Source of the DNA: Pseudomonadota bacterium
Lineage (GTDB): Bacteria; Pseudomonadota; Alphaproteobacteria; Rhizobiales; Devosiaceae
DNA: 30,964 bases
Assembly (NCBI GenBank): GCA_023415605.1
Contig: JAEZKB010000096.1
Span: 1 to 30,964, forward strand
Direction of reading: 5' to 3'
Of the stretch, positions 16,351 to 24,827 are shown one piece after another. The notes beneath the pieces were generated by a model. It was not told the DNA's origin and ran no database searches. It saw only the letters and a list, made by a program, of their open reading frames with translations. A program made the position numbers and the translations under genes. Position 1 is the stretch's first letter; each line of letters begins with the position of its first letter.

Positions 16351-17130
16351 ATGAACATGCAAGGACGACTGACGCTGGTCACTGGAGCGGGCTCGGGCAT
16401 CGGTAAGGCCGCCGCGCTCCGCCTCGCACGCGCCGGAGCCGACGTCGCCCTCCTCAGCCGTACCCGCGAGGAACTCGCAGAGGTTGCCGCAGAGATCGAG
16501 CAGATGGGCCGCAAAGCTCTCGTGCTTGTCGCCGACACATCCAGCGAAGCCCAGATGCAGCGGGCATTCGACACAATTTCGAAAGAGTTCGGCCGGCTCG
16601 ATTTTGTCTTCGCCAATGCAGGCGTCAACGGCACCTGGGCGCCGCTGGGCGACCTCAGTTACGAGGACTGGAACAAGACCATGTCCATCAATCTTGGCGG
16701 CACCTTCCTCACCGTGCACCTGGCGCTGCCGTTGATGAAGGAGAGCGGCGGTTCGATCCTCATCACCTCGTCGATCAATGGCACTCGCACCTTCACCACC
16801 GCCGGAGCCTCGGCCTATTCAACTACCAAAGCCGGCCAGGTCGCTTTCGCCCAGATGGCCGCGCTGGAGTTGGCGAAACACCGCATCCGCGTCAACGTCA
16901 TCTGCCCCGGTGCCATAGAGAGCGAGATCGACGACAACACCAGCCAGGAGAATGTTGAAGAAGCCAAGGTGCCCGCCGAATATCCCGAAGGAACGGTCCC
17001 ATTGACTGGCGGCAAGCCTGGTACTGCCGAAGAAGTCGCCGAACTCGTACTCTTCTTCGCTTCCGACTCCTCCCGCCACATCACCGGCACGCCGATCTGG
17101 ATTGACGGGGCGCAATCACTTCTGGTGTGA
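16351..17130 (+). CDS. SDR family oxidoreductase
   Basis: Classical short-chain dehydrogenase/reductase, 259 aa, Rossmann fold. Motifs: TGAGSGIG (11-18) for the dinucleotide, NAG (89-91), N114, catalytic S140/S141, Y156 and K160 in YSTTK, and an ICPGAIESE segment after the core. R37 after the second strand (LLSRTRE) suggests NADP(H) preference. The substrate cannot be told from sequence. GGAG sits about seven bases before ATG. The stop is three bases from the mipZ stop on the other strand, a tight tail-to-tail arrangement without a visible terminator. Confidence 0.92.
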   Translation: MNMQGRLTLVTGAGSGIGKAAALRLARAGADVALLSRTREELAEVAAEIEQMGRKALVLVADTSSEAQMQRAFDTISKEFGRLDFVFANAGVNGTWAPLGDLSYEDWNKTMSINLGGTFLTVHLALPLMKESGGSILITSSINGTRTFTTAGASAYSTTKAGQVAFAQMAALELAKHRIRVNVICPGAIESEIDDNTSQENVEEAKVPAEYPEGTVPLTGGKPGTAEEVAELVLFFASDSSRHITGTPIWIDGAQSLLV

Positions 17131-17133
17131 GCC

Positions 17134-18045
17134 TTATTCCCCCGCCGCAGGGGCCATATGCTCAAACCGCGCAGTCTCCGCCTGCCCTTTCGACCACGCC
17201 GCCATCGCAGCGCGTCGGGCCTCAGCCCGTTCGCTGATGGGCAGTTGCAGGGCTTCGGCCAGCATGCGGTACTCCTGCCGGGCGCTGATGTGCGACATGG
17301 AAGGAAGCCCGCCGAGCAAATCCTCATCCAGTGGGTCGAACACGGTCATGCCCGTCGGGAACAACGAGCGGAAGATCACGCGCTCGGCGATGCCTTCGGC
17401 GACGCGGCAGCCCAGACGCACTGCGATCTTCTCCAATCCCGATTGTACCAGCCGCATGTTGCGCGACGACAGCATCGAGATGCGGTTTCGCACCAGCACC
17501 CAGTCGATGGTCTGCCCGTCGATAGACAGCCGCTCGGTCCGCGCTCGCTGCACCAGCCGCGCGTAATGGCTCATCTCGCGCGGCTCGCCGGTCACCGGAT
17601 CGACATGCGCCATGACATCGAGGTCGATGACGCTGTCATTGAGTGGCGTGATCAGGGTGTCGGCTAAAGAATGCGCCAGTCGAGTCAAATGCGTGTCGAA
17701 GCCCGGCGTATCGACGATCAGGAAGTCGGCCTTGCCCTCCACCTCGATCACCGCCTGACGGAACAGGTCGAACTCGAGTTTCTGGTTTTCCTTGATCGAA
17801 TCCGAGCGCGTCAGCGGCAGGTGATAATGGGTGGTGTGCGGGATCTGCAGTTCGCGCGCCTGCGCCCAGTTGCGCCGGTTTTTCACATACTGGGTAAAAG
17901 TCTGCTGGCGGCTGTCGACATCGATCGAGGCAACGCGGAATCCTTGGTAGAGCAAGTAGATCGCGAGGTGGAACGCGGTGGTCGACTTGCCCGAACCGCC
18001 CTTCTCATTGCCAACGACAATGACGTGCGTCCCGGTGCGGTTCAT
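17134..18045 (-). CDS. mipZ: MipZ-type ParA-family division ATPase
   Basis: In Caulobacter MipZ forms a gradient from the poles through ParB and blocks FtsZ away from midcell. This protein, 303 aa, has the deviant Walker A GNEKGGSGKST (12-22, signature K15 and K20), a switch I region with IDVDSRQQTF (D42, D44), and switch II VDTPGFD; the C-terminal half (FRSLFPTGMTVFD, REMSHYARLVQ) matches MipZ rather than chromosome ParA. Start ATG at 18045 with GGAGAG upstream; the frame is open to 18168, but that extension is unlike MipZ. It lies 144 bases downstream of DUF1489. Confidence 0.93.
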   Translation of the reverse strand: MNRTGTHVIVVGNEKGGSGKSTTAFHLAIYLLYQGFRVASIDVDSRQQTFTQYVKNRRNWAQARELQIPHTTHYHLPLTRSDSIKENQKLEFDLFRQAVIEVEGKADFLIVDTPGFDTHLTRLAHSLADTLITPLNDSVIDLDVMAHVDPVTGEPREMSHYARLVQRARTERLSIDGQTIDWVLVRNRISMLSSRNMRLVQSGLEKIAVRLGCRVAEGIAERVIFRSLFPTGMTVFDPLDEDLLGGLPSMSHISARQEYRMLAEALQLPISERAEARRAAMAAWSKGQAETARFEHMAPAAGE

Positions 18046-18189
18046 CAGTCTCTCCAATACCCCCAAGCAGGACCCCGTAGGAGACGCCAACCCGGATTCG
18101 GCCTGCCTGCGCCCGAACCAACTCTGCTGAACAAAGTGATTTGGTTCAAGAGGCAGATTGTGGCGCACTCGTAACGGATAGATGACGCT

Positions 18190-18624
18190 TTAGAGAAGCC
18201 CGAGCTTAGCCAGCTCCTCGGCCAGTTCCATCGACCCCGCATCCTCGAAGCCGCCGGCGCTATCGAGATCGGGCGGCACGTCCTTCGGGTCATAGTAGCG
18301 CCAGCCCTGGAACGGCGACTTCGGCCGCGGCACCACCCGCGTCATGTCGGGCGCCATAATGATGTCGCAGCAGGCGAGGCCCTGATCGTCGACCGCTGGG
18401 GCGAGCCGCAGTATCGGCTGGCGACAGCGGACAACGCCGGAGATCACCCAGTAGATCGAGCCCTTTCCTTCAATCTCCTCGCGACGCTTGGGCATGGTCC
18501 GGGTGCGGTGAACGTGGACGTCCTCGCCATAGTCGGCGCCCCACCAGTGGGCGCGTTCGGCACGGTAGCTTTCGAGCTCTTCGAGCGTCGCGACGCCGAC
18601 GCAGAGCTTGATCATATGCATCAT
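18190..18624 (-). CDS. DUF1489 family protein
   Basis: A 144-residue cytoplasmic protein of unknown function, recognised by HMIKLCVGVATLEEL at the N-terminus, the ...HRTRTMPKR block, the GSIYWVISGVVRCRQPIL strand pair and FQGWRYYDPKDVPPDL near the end. The family is common in alphaproteobacteria. Several ATGs lie close together (18624, 18621, 18615), none with a good ribosome binding site. It begins 12 bases after the GST stop, so it is probably translated by re-initiation on the GST mRNA. Confidence 0.85.
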   Translation of the reverse strand: MMHMIKLCVGVATLEELESYRAERAHWWGADYGEDVHVHRTRTMPKRREEIEGKGSIYWVISGVVRCRQPILRLAPAVDDQGLACCDIIMAPDMTRVVPRPKSPFQGWRYYDPKDVPPDLDSAGGFEDAGSMELAEELAKLGLL

Positions 18625-18636
18625 GGGCTTGGTCGG

Positions 18637-19302
18637 TCAGGCCTTCTTGCCCTGGATGTAGTCGAGTTCGTCGTGTTCGACCGTCCACGGCTCTTTTTTC
18701 GCATCGGCGAGAAGCTGCTGGAAGGCTGGCAGCGCATAGATCGCATCGACATATTCGCTGGCGACGTCTGAAGTCGGCAACTCGTAGGTGCGGATACGCG
18801 AGGCAAGCGGCGCGAACATGGCGTCGGCGGCCGTGAATTCTTCGAAGAGATACGGGCCGCCCGACTTCTGCAGCAGTTCGCCCCAGAGCCACTCCACGCG
18901 CTTCAGATCGCTCGCCAGCACATCGAGGTCGAGGCGGTTGGGGTAGCTGGCGCGCAGATTCATTGGCGCGTTGTTGCGCAGCGCCTGAAACCCGGCGTGC
19001 ATCTCGGCGGCAACCGAACGCGCCACGGCGCGCTGCTTGCGATCGGTCGGCCAGATCTTCTTGTGCGGAAAACGCTCGGCCAGGTACTCGATGATCGCGA
19101 TGCTTTCGTGCACCACCACATCGCCGTCGACCAGCACCGGCACCTTGCCGGCGGGTGTCTTCTTGCGAAAGAGCTCCTTGGTCTTTGCGTCGTCGCCGAG
19201 CAGCACCTGATCCTCTTCGAACGGGATGCCAAAGTGCGTCAGGACCAGCCAAGGCCTTACCGACCAGCTCGAATAATTCTTGTTTGCGATGATGAGCTTC
19301 AT
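18637..19302 (-). CDS. Glutathione S-transferase family protein
   Basis: A 221-residue GST: a thioredoxin-like domain (1-80) with NYSSWSVRPWL at the active site, where a Ser of S11/S12/S14 would activate glutathione, and the GSH-binding KVPVLVDGDVVVHESIAIIEYL; then an all-helical domain. The Ser site and the NKNYSSWSxRPW pattern resemble the bacterial zeta/theta-like group annotated simply as GST; the substrate is unknown. No clear ribosome binding site before ATG 19302. It is followed immediately by DUF1489. Confidence 0.92.
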   Translation of the reverse strand: MKLIIANKNYSSWSVRPWLVLTHFGIPFEEDQVLLGDDAKTKELFRKKTPAGKVPVLVDGDVVVHESIAIIEYLAERFPHKKIWPTDRKQRAVARSVAAEMHAGFQALRNNAPMNLRASYPNRLDLDVLASDLKRVEWLWGELLQKSGGPYLFEEFTAADAMFAPLASRIRTYELPTSDVASEYVDAIYALPAFQQLLADAKKEPWTVEHDELDYIQGKKA

Positions 19303-19339
19303 TTTTCGCGTTCATCCGTCGTTCATTTAGGAGGCAAAA

Positions 19340-19370
19340 GGAAGGGCGCCGAGTGGCCCGGCGCCCTTCC
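19340..19370 (-). terminator. Rho-independent terminator of the 38-aa gene
   Basis: GGAAGGGCGCC (19340-19350) pairs perfectly with GGCGCCCTTCC (19360-19370), an 11-pair stem with a nine-base loop. Read on the minus strand it is followed by TTTT. It lies just downstream of the small gene at 19423-19539 and upstream of the GST gene. Confidence 0.85.
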
Positions 19371-19422
19371 AAAACTTTGTTCTGTCGCCGGACCTACTGG
19401 TCCTCACTCACTTCGATGGGCG

Positions 19423-19539
19423 CTAAGCGCCGGCAACGACAGAAAAAACGAGCGACATAGCCAGCAGGCAGACCAGCGTCCAGGACACGGTCGGCACCAC
19501 GGCCCGCCACCATGCGGCAGCATTCGACTGATCCCGCAT
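19423..19539 (-). CDS. Small single-helix membrane protein, 38 aa
   Basis: A 38-residue protein: a polar N-terminus (MRDQSNAAAWWRAVVPT) followed by one hydrophobic helix (about residues 14-37, ending SVVAGA). It is too short for usual gene-calling cut-offs. Support is independent of length: AAGGAGC lies six bases before ATG, the best ribosome binding site in this region, and a textbook terminator follows the stop. So it is probably a free-standing gene. Family and function are not recognised. The N-terminus probably stays in the cytoplasm, with the helix in the inner membrane. It is downstream of mgtE by 129 bases; a link to Mg2+ transport is possible but unproven. Confidence 0.65.
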   Translation of the reverse strand: MRDQSNAAAWWRAVVPTVSWTLVCLLAMSLVFSVVAGA

Positions 19540-19668
19540 AGATGCTCCTTTTGCCGTTTTTCGCCCGCCCCGCGCCACCCCTAGGGCCACAACGTGGCAA
19601 GCAACGGATCGTTAACCGCGCGGCCACGGCTTGGCAATGTGGCGCCGATGTCACAGTGGAGAACCTGC

Positions 19669-21084
19669 TCAGAAGAGCCCGAACCACAAACCCGCTAGGC
19701 CCAAAAAGGCAAAGAAACCAACCACGTCGGTAACGGTCGTGACGAAGGTCGACGAGGCGATCGCCGGATCGACCTTGAGCTTGTTCAGCGCCAACGGCAC
19801 CAGCACGCCGGCGGTCCCCGCACAGATCATGTTGACGATCATCGCCATGCCGATCACCACGCCCAGTCCCCAATTGCCGAAACGGAGCGCCGTCACGATC
19901 CCGATCAGGATGGCGAACAGTCCGCCATTGACCAAACCAACGCTCATCTCGCGGAGGATGAGTTTACCCATCCGTCGCCGATCGAGTTCGCGCAGGGCCA
20001 GCGCGCGCACAGTGATGGTCATGGTCTGGGTCCCTGCGTTGCCGCCCATCGAGGCAACGATCGGCATCAGCACCGCCAGCGCCACCATCTGCTCGATAGT
20101 TGCATCGAAGAGGCCGATCACCAACGACGCCAGAACGGCCGTCACCAGGTTCACCACCAACCAAGTGGCGCGACTGCGCACAGCCTGGAAGACATTGTCT
20201 GAAATTTCTTCATCGCCGACGCCGGCGAGCAGCTTGATGTCCTCGCTCGCCTCTTCGTGAATGACATCGACCATGTCGTCGATGGTCAGAACGCCAACTA
20301 GGCGCTTGTTCTCATCCACCACCGCGACTTCCACGAGATCGTAGCGTTCGAACGTGCGCGCTGCTTCTTCCTGGTCCTGCCCGGCCTCTACTTCGATCAC
20401 GTTGGTGTTCATGATCTTTTCGATCTTCACCTGGCGCTTGGTGCGCAGGAACTTGTCGAGCGGGATGGTGCCCAGGAGGCTATAGCCGGGGTCGACGACG
20501 TAGATCTGGAAGAATTCGTCGGGCAGATCCTGCTCTTCGCGCAGATAGTCGATGGTCTGGCCGACGGTCCAGAACGGCGGGATGGCGATGAACTCGGTCT
20601 GCATCCGCCGGCCAGCAGAATCTTCGGGAAAGTCCAGTGAGCGGCGCAGCGACAGGCGTTCGAAGGCCGGCATCTGCGCGAGGATTTCCTCGCGGTCCGG
20701 CACGTCAATATCCTCGAGGATGTAGACCGCATCGTCGCTGTCGATGTTCGACACACCACGGGCGATGTCTTCGTTCGGCAGTTCCTCCATTAGGTCGGTA
20801 CGAACGGCGTCGTCGACCTCGGTGAGAACGGTGTAGTCGAAGCGGTCGCCCAACAGCCGGATCAACGCTACGCGCTCATCGGGCTCCAGCACTTCGATGA
20901 CATCGCCGGTATCGCTGGTGTGGAGCGGCGCCATCATCTCGATGACGTCGTGCTGGTCCCCCGCCGCCAGGTGGGTGCGGAGGCGCTCCAGCCATAGGTG
21001 GTTGATGTGCCCCTCGGCATCCCGAAGTGCATTGGGGTCGAAGCCGTCGACTTCGTTGTCCGGGATGTGTGAGTCTTCGGTCAA
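19669..21084 (-). CDS. mgtE: MgtE magnesium transporter
   Basis: Mg2+-selective channel/transporter that closes when cytosolic Mg2+ binds its regulatory domains. 471 aa from TTG at 21084: an MgtE N domain at about 25-140, a CBS pair at about 145-275, the plug helix, then five membrane helices to the C-terminus. Signature stretches: MGGNAGTQTMTITVRALALRE in the pore domain and DPAIASSTFVTTVTDVVGF, where the conserved DP and TD residues form the ion path. CAGGGG precedes TTG 21084. A TTG at 21171 would add 29 residues unlike the family. It lies downstream of tRNA-Leu with a terminator between them. I see no M-box-type leader. Confidence 0.94.
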   Translation of the reverse strand: MTEDSHIPDNEVDGFDPNALRDAEGHINHLWLERLRTHLAAGDQHDVIEMMAPLHTSDTGDVIEVLEPDERVALIRLLGDRFDYTVLTEVDDAVRTDLMEELPNEDIARGVSNIDSDDAVYILEDIDVPDREEILAQMPAFERLSLRRSLDFPEDSAGRRMQTEFIAIPPFWTVGQTIDYLREEQDLPDEFFQIYVVDPGYSLLGTIPLDKFLRTKRQVKIEKIMNTNVIEVEAGQDQEEAARTFERYDLVEVAVVDENKRLVGVLTIDDMVDVIHEEASEDIKLLAGVGDEEISDNVFQAVRSRATWLVVNLVTAVLASLVIGLFDATIEQMVALAVLMPIVASMGGNAGTQTMTITVRALALRELDRRRMGKLILREMSVGLVNGGLFAILIGIVTALRFGNWGLGVVIGMAMIVNMICAGTAGVLVPLALNKLKVDPAIASSTFVTTVTDVVGFFAFLGLAGLWFGLF

Positions 21085-21227
21085 ATGAGACCCCTGGGGC
21101 GCGGCGCTTACGGGTTCCTCGGCTGGTGTAGCCAATAGCCCTTGGATGCGCCAGCGCCGAAGCGCCGCCAAACCGGATTTTGTTTTCGCCGGAAGGAGAT
21201 GGCTGCATCAGGCCCAGAAATGACAAA

Positions 21228-21243
21228 GCCCGCTTGCGCGGGC
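21228..21243 (-). terminator. Terminator downstream of tRNA-Leu
   Basis: GCCCGC, TTGC, GCGGGC on the plus strand. Read on the minus strand the stem is followed by TTTGTCATTT. It is 24 bases past the tRNA CCA end and upstream of mgtE. Confidence 0.7.
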
Positions 21244-21267
21244 CTGAATGTCTGGCTCGGGAGCCAA

Positions 21268-21352
21268 TGGTGCGGTCGAGAAGACTCGAACTTCCACGCC
21301 TTGCGGCACAGCGACCTCAACGCTGCGCGTCTACCAATTCCGCCACGACCGC
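21268..21352 (-). tRNA. tRNA-Leu (anticodon GAG)
   Basis: Minus strand, 85 bases including an encoded CCA (21268-21270). Acceptor stem GCGGTCG (from 21352) with CGACCGC (21272-21278); D-loop GGAATTGGTAGACGC; anticodon stem CAGCG/CGCTG around the loop TTGAGGT, so the anticodon is GAG, reading CUC/CUU; a long class II variable arm with GCC/GGC pairing; T-arm with TTCGAGT. All class II Leu features are present. Confidence 0.95.
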
Positions 21353-21458
21353 ACGCCAGTGGTAGGAGCACCGCCTGAAGGCGAAGCGAGGCAGCGTGTA
21401 GCAACTCATTTCCGGTGGTGCAAGCGATTAAATCGCCGCGCGCCATCGGCGGGGAAAA

Positions 21459-21692
21459 CTACGCGCGCTTCAATATTTTGCGGGTGATCTCGACCGACAG
21501 CTGGCCGTCGTCGACCTTGACTTCGCCCTCGGCGATCAGGGTGTTGTTGGCGTAGACGCGAAGCGGATCGTTCTCGGTCGTATCGAGTTCGATGACTGCA
21601 CCACGGCCCATGCGCAGGAGGTGATGGATCGGCATCGTGGTCGCGCCCAGCTCGACCGTGATATCGACTTCAATTGCCTCTAAGGTGTTCAT
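21459..21692 (-). CDS. Stand-alone FliN/SpoA-domain protein
   Basis: A 77-residue protein that is almost only a SpoA (FliN C-terminal) domain: VDITVELGATTMPIHHLLRMGRGAVIELD, then ANNTLIAEGEVKVDDGQLSVEIT. In FliN this domain forms the C-ring of the flagellar switch. Here the usual N-terminal extension is missing and no flagellar gene is nearby, so it may be a shortened FliN or a SpoA protein with another partner. ATG at 21692 is preceded by GGGAT; an upstream ATG at 21710 would add six residues. It is divergent from lipB, with 62 bases between starts. Confidence 0.8.
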   Translation of the reverse strand: MNTLEAIEVDITVELGATTMPIHHLLRMGRGAVIELDTTENDPLRVYANNTLIAEGEVKVDDGQLSVEITRKILKRA

Positions 21693-21754
21693 ACATATCC
21701 CGAGCGACATCCCGGTTGAATCGCACCGGGCCCCAAGGTGACAATCGGCCAGCC

Positions 21755-22507
21755 ATGATTACCGAAGCGTTAACATCGTCCCAGTTTGGTGCATGCGACA
21801 CCGAGGGCAAGCTCCGCCGGGTGGACGGGGGTGGGGTGGAGTGGATCATCTCGGATGGTCCCGTCCCTTACCCCGAGGCCCTGACCGCCATGCGGGCTCG
21901 CGCCGCGGCCATTGCTGACGGCACGGCACCCGAGGCAGTGTGGCTGCTCGAGCACCCGCCGCTATACACCGCCGGCACCTCGGCCGAGCGGAAGGACTTG
22001 CTCGAACCCGACCGTTTCCCAGTCTACGACGCCGGGCGCGGAGGGGAATATACGTATCACGGCCCGGGCCAGCGCGTGGCTTACATCATGCTTGATCTGC
22101 GGGAACGCGGCCGGGACGTACGGTGTCTCGTGCGCGGACTCGAAGGGTGGTTGATCGATACCGTCGGCGCCTTCAACATCAAGGGCGAGCGGCGCGACGG
22201 CCGGATCGGCGTCTGGGTCAGGCGCCCGGAAAAGGGCTGGAACCGCGAAGACAAGATCGCCGCAATTGGCGTGCGTGTGTCGCGCTGGGTGACGTTCCAC
22301 GGCATCGCGCTCAACGTCTCGCCCGACCTCAGCCACTTCGGCGGCATCGTCCCCTGCGGCATCACCGACCAGGGAGTCACCAGCTTTGAGGATCTGGGAC
22401 AGCTCGCAACGCTGCCCGAAGTGGACTCAGTGCTACGCGCGGCATTTGAGCACCGCTTTGGCAGCACGGCTGCCAGCCCCTTGCAGACGCTTGTTTCCGC
22501 GGCGTGA
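21755..22507 (+). CDS. lipB: LipB, octanoyl-[ACP]-protein transferase
   Basis: Moves octanoate from acyl carrier protein to the lipoyl domains of 2-oxoacid dehydrogenases and GcvH, the first step of lipoate synthesis. 250 aa. Motifs: RGGEYTYHGPGQ (95-106), K167 in DKIAAIGVRV and the catalytic C201 in VPCGITDQGVTS; K167 and C201 form the acyltransfer dyad. The C-terminus matches family length. The start at ATG 21755 lacks a close ribosome binding site; AAGGTGA lies about 17 bases upstream. The GW-rich insertion RRPEKGWNREDK is common in alphaproteobacteria. Confidence 0.96.
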   Translation: MITEALTSSQFGACDTEGKLRRVDGGGVEWIISDGPVPYPEALTAMRARAAAIADGTAPEAVWLLEHPPLYTAGTSAERKDLLEPDRFPVYDAGRGGEYTYHGPGQRVAYIMLDLRERGRDVRCLVRGLEGWLIDTVGAFNIKGERRDGRIGVWVRRPEKGWNREDKIAAIGVRVSRWVTFHGIALNVSPDLSHFGGIVPCGITDQGVTSFEDLGQLATLPEVDSVLRAAFEHRFGSTAASPLQTLVSAA

Positions 22508-22553
22508 GCACCGCATTTTAGGGCAATCCCGATTCCGGACCAGGGGAACCGCC

Positions 22554-23021
22554 ATGACGCTCGACGATTTGAAGAAGATCTTCCTCAGCCCGACCCTGTT
22601 CCGGCTCGATACCCTGCTGTCGCCGCGGCTGGTGCCAGTGCTTTATGCGACCGGTCTTGCGAGCCTGCTGCTCTGGGCGGTCATCCACCTGTTCTCGACT
22701 TTCGGGCGCACCTTCGGCGACGGCCTTTGGGGCCTCCTCGAGATCGCGGTATTCGGCGTTTTCGGCCTGGTCGTGCTGCGGATGGTCTGTGAGTTCCTGC
22801 TGGTCTTTTTCAAGGTCAACGAGACCGCGACCAAGACGGTGTCGCTGAGCCTTGTATCCACTTCGCTGCTCGACGAGGTCAAGGACGCCATCAGCGACAT
22901 CGCCGACGAGACCACCGAACCCGATACCGAGATCACCGCAGCCGAGATCGTCGAGTCGACGCCCCGACCCGCCGTGCGCCGCACGGCGAAGCGAACGCCA
23001 CCAACGACCCCTACCGTCTAG
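22554..23021 (+). CDS. DUF4282 membrane protein
   Basis: A 155-residue inner-membrane protein. A short amphipathic lead (FLSPTLFRLDTLLSPRLVPVLY) precedes two strong membrane helices (about residues 30-50 and 60-88), ending LRMVCEFLLVFFKVNETATK, the DUF4282 pattern. A charged, Thr/Glu-rich then Arg/Thr/Pro-rich cytoplasmic tail of about 50 residues follows. AGGGGA stands before ATG 22554. Function unknown. It is 46 bases after lipB and closed by a strong terminator. Confidence 0.8.
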   Translation: MTLDDLKKIFLSPTLFRLDTLLSPRLVPVLYATGLASLLLWAVIHLFSTFGRTFGDGLWGLLEIAVFGVFGLVVLRMVCEFLLVFFKVNETATKTVSLSLVSTSLLDEVKDAISDIADETTEPDTEITAAEIVESTPRPAVRRTAKRTPPTTPTV

Positions 23022-23028
23022 ACCAGGT

Positions 23029-23056
23029 AAAAGGCCGCCTTTTGGGCGGCCTTTTT
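23029..23056. terminator. Bidirectional terminator, DUF4282 / doxX
   Basis: AAAAGGCCGCC (23029-23039), a five-base loop, then GGCGGCC plus TTTTT (23045-23056). The A-run on the left and T-run on the right let it serve both the plus-strand DUF4282 gene and the minus-strand doxX gene, whose stop is at 23061. Confidence 0.9.
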
Positions 23057-23060
23057 CGTT

Positions 23061-23486
23061 TCAGGCGAGGGCAGCGCCGCTGCGGGTGCGACGCATCGCA
23101 TCGGCACTCCAGGCGCCGGGACCGGCAAACACCAGATAGAGGAAGATGAAGCAGAACAGCACGGCACCGTCACCGCCATTCGCCGCCGGGATGATGTTGC
23201 CCTGTCCCATCATCGGGACGTGAACGAACCAGAAGGCGTAAGCCATCTGACCGGCCAGAATGAAGGCCACGGGGCGGGTGAAGAACCCCACGAGAATGGC
23301 AAGACCGCCGACGACTTCAAGAATGCCAGCCAGACCCATCAGCGAGAACAGCTCGGGCGAGCCCATTTCTGAGGCCGGAAACCCAAAGAGTTTTTGCGTG
23401 CCATGGGCCATGAAGCAAAGGGCAGTGACGATCCTGAGGACCGCCAGGGCCTGCGGCTGGTATTTGCTAAGCGCTTCGATATTCAT
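23061..23486 (-). CDS. DoxX family membrane protein
   Basis: A 141-residue inner-membrane protein with four hydrophobic helices, matching DoxX: AVLRIVTALCFMAHGTQKLFGF at the N-terminus, GLAGILEVVGGLAILVGFFTRP, then AYFW-type helix AYAFWFVHVP and a final NGGDGAVLFCFIFLYLVFAGPG. Members are linked to redox or quinone-related functions in the membrane, but a role here is not established. AGGAAG stands six bases before ATG 23486. It is divergent from rimO, with 222 bases between starts. Confidence 0.9.
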   Translation of the reverse strand: MNIEALSKYQPQALAVLRIVTALCFMAHGTQKLFGFPASEMGSPELFSLMGLAGILEVVGGLAILVGFFTRPVAFILAGQMAYAFWFVHVPMMGQGNIIPAANGGDGAVLFCFIFLYLVFAGPGAWSADAMRRTRSGAALA

Positions 23487-23708
23487 AAGATTCTTCCTGC
23501 TGACGCCGCGGGAAATGGGCGCAATGAGACAAAGACCCATGCCCCAGTTGGGGGTCAACTAGCGTTTGGGAAGCTGGCGGAGACGTGATCGGTCGTGAGC
23601 CGTCAGCTCCAAATAGCGTGATCTTCCGCCCATGGCAGGGCTGCCCTGTCTCTATCGCAAAGTACCGATCATTGCTTTTTTTGCGCTTTGGAGTATGAAG
23701 CGCGCCCA

Positions 23709-24827
23709 ATGACCCAAGCTCCAAAGATTGGCCTTGTCAGCCTCGGCTGCCCCAAGGCGCTCGTCGATTCAGAACGCATCATGACCACCCTGCGCTCGCA
23801 GGGTTACGCCTTCTCGCGCGATTATGCCGGCGCGGACATCGTGCTGGTGAACACCTGCGGCTTTCTCGACAGCGCCAAGAAGGAGAGCCTCGAGGCGATC
23901 GGCGAGGCGGTGGGCGAGAATGGCCGGGTGATCGTCACTGGCTGTCTCGGCGTCGAGGAAGAGCTGATCCGCCAGACCCACCCGTCCGTGCTCGCCGTCA
24001 CCGGTCCGCACCAGTACGAGGACGTGGTCAGCGCCGTGAATACGCACCTGCCGCCGGTGCCGAACAAGTTCGTCGACCTGGTGCCGGAAGCTGGCCTCAA
24101 GCTGACGCCGCGGCATTACGCCTATATGAAAATTTCCGAGGGCTGCAACAACCGCTGCACCTTCTGCATCATCCCGCAGATCCGCGGCGACCTCGTCTCC
24201 CGCCCGATCGCCTCGGTGCTCTACGAGGCAGAGCGCCTCGTCGCCACCGGTGTCAAGGAGATCATGGTGATCTCGCAGGACACCTCGGCCTATGGGGTCG
24301 ACGTCAAGTACGCCACGAGCAAGTTCCGTGGGCGCGATGTGGAAGCCCGGTTCCAGACGCTGGCCGAGGAGTTGGGCAAGATGGACGTGTGGACCCGCCT
24401 CCACTACGTTTACCCCTACCCGCATGTCGACGGCGTCATCCCTTTGATGGCCGAGGGCAAGATCCTCCCCTATCTCGACATTCCCTTCCAGCACGCCTCT
24501 CCGTCGGTGCTCAAGCTGATGCGACGCCCGGCCAACCAAGTGAAGACGCTCGACCGCATCAAGGCCTGGCGCGCCATGGCGCCCGACCTCGCCATCCGCT
24601 CGAACTTCATCGTTGGCTTCCCCGGCGAGACGGAAGAAGACTTCGAGTTCCTGCTCGATTGGCTCGAAGAGGCCGAGATCGACCGCATCGGCTGCTTCGA
24701 GTACGAGCCGGTGACCGGCGCCCCGGCCAATGACATCGAGGGCGTGGTGCCGGACGAGGTCAAGCGCGAGCGCTATGACCGGCTGATGGAAGTGGCGCAG
24801 GACATCTCGGCGCATGTGCTCGGCTAG
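23709..24827 (+). CDS. rimO: RimO, truncated by an in-frame amber codon
   Basis: Radical-SAM methylthiotransferase that adds a methylthio group to an aspartate of ribosomal protein S12. Visible: the N-terminal MTTase domain with cluster cysteines C14, C50 and C79, and the radical-SAM domain with C146-x3-C150-x2-C153 (EGCNNRCTFC). Both are intact. At codon 373 the frame hits TAG (24825-24827); the following codons in the same frame still encode a normal TRAM domain (next entry). Full length would be 453 residues with the amber position counted, close to the E. coli enzyme; the product here is 372. One base change from GAG, AAG or CAG explains it. ATG 23709 was chosen over TTG 23688, which adds seven non-family residues. 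Confidence 0.9.
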   Translation: MTQAPKIGLVSLGCPKALVDSERIMTTLRSQGYAFSRDYAGADIVLVNTCGFLDSAKKESLEAIGEAVGENGRVIVTGCLGVEEELIRQTHPSVLAVTGPHQYEDVVSAVNTHLPPVPNKFVDLVPEAGLKLTPRHYAYMKISEGCNNRCTFCIIPQIRGDLVSRPIASVLYEAERLVATGVKEIMVISQDTSAYGVDVKYATSKFRGRDVEARFQTLAEELGKMDVWTRLHYVYPYPHVDGVIPLMAEGKILPYLDIPFQHASPSVLKLMRRPANQVKTLDRIKAWRAMAPDLAIRSNFIVGFPGETEEDFEFLLDWLEEAEIDRIGCFEYEPVTGAPANDIEGVVPDEVKRERYDRLMEVAQDISAHVLG

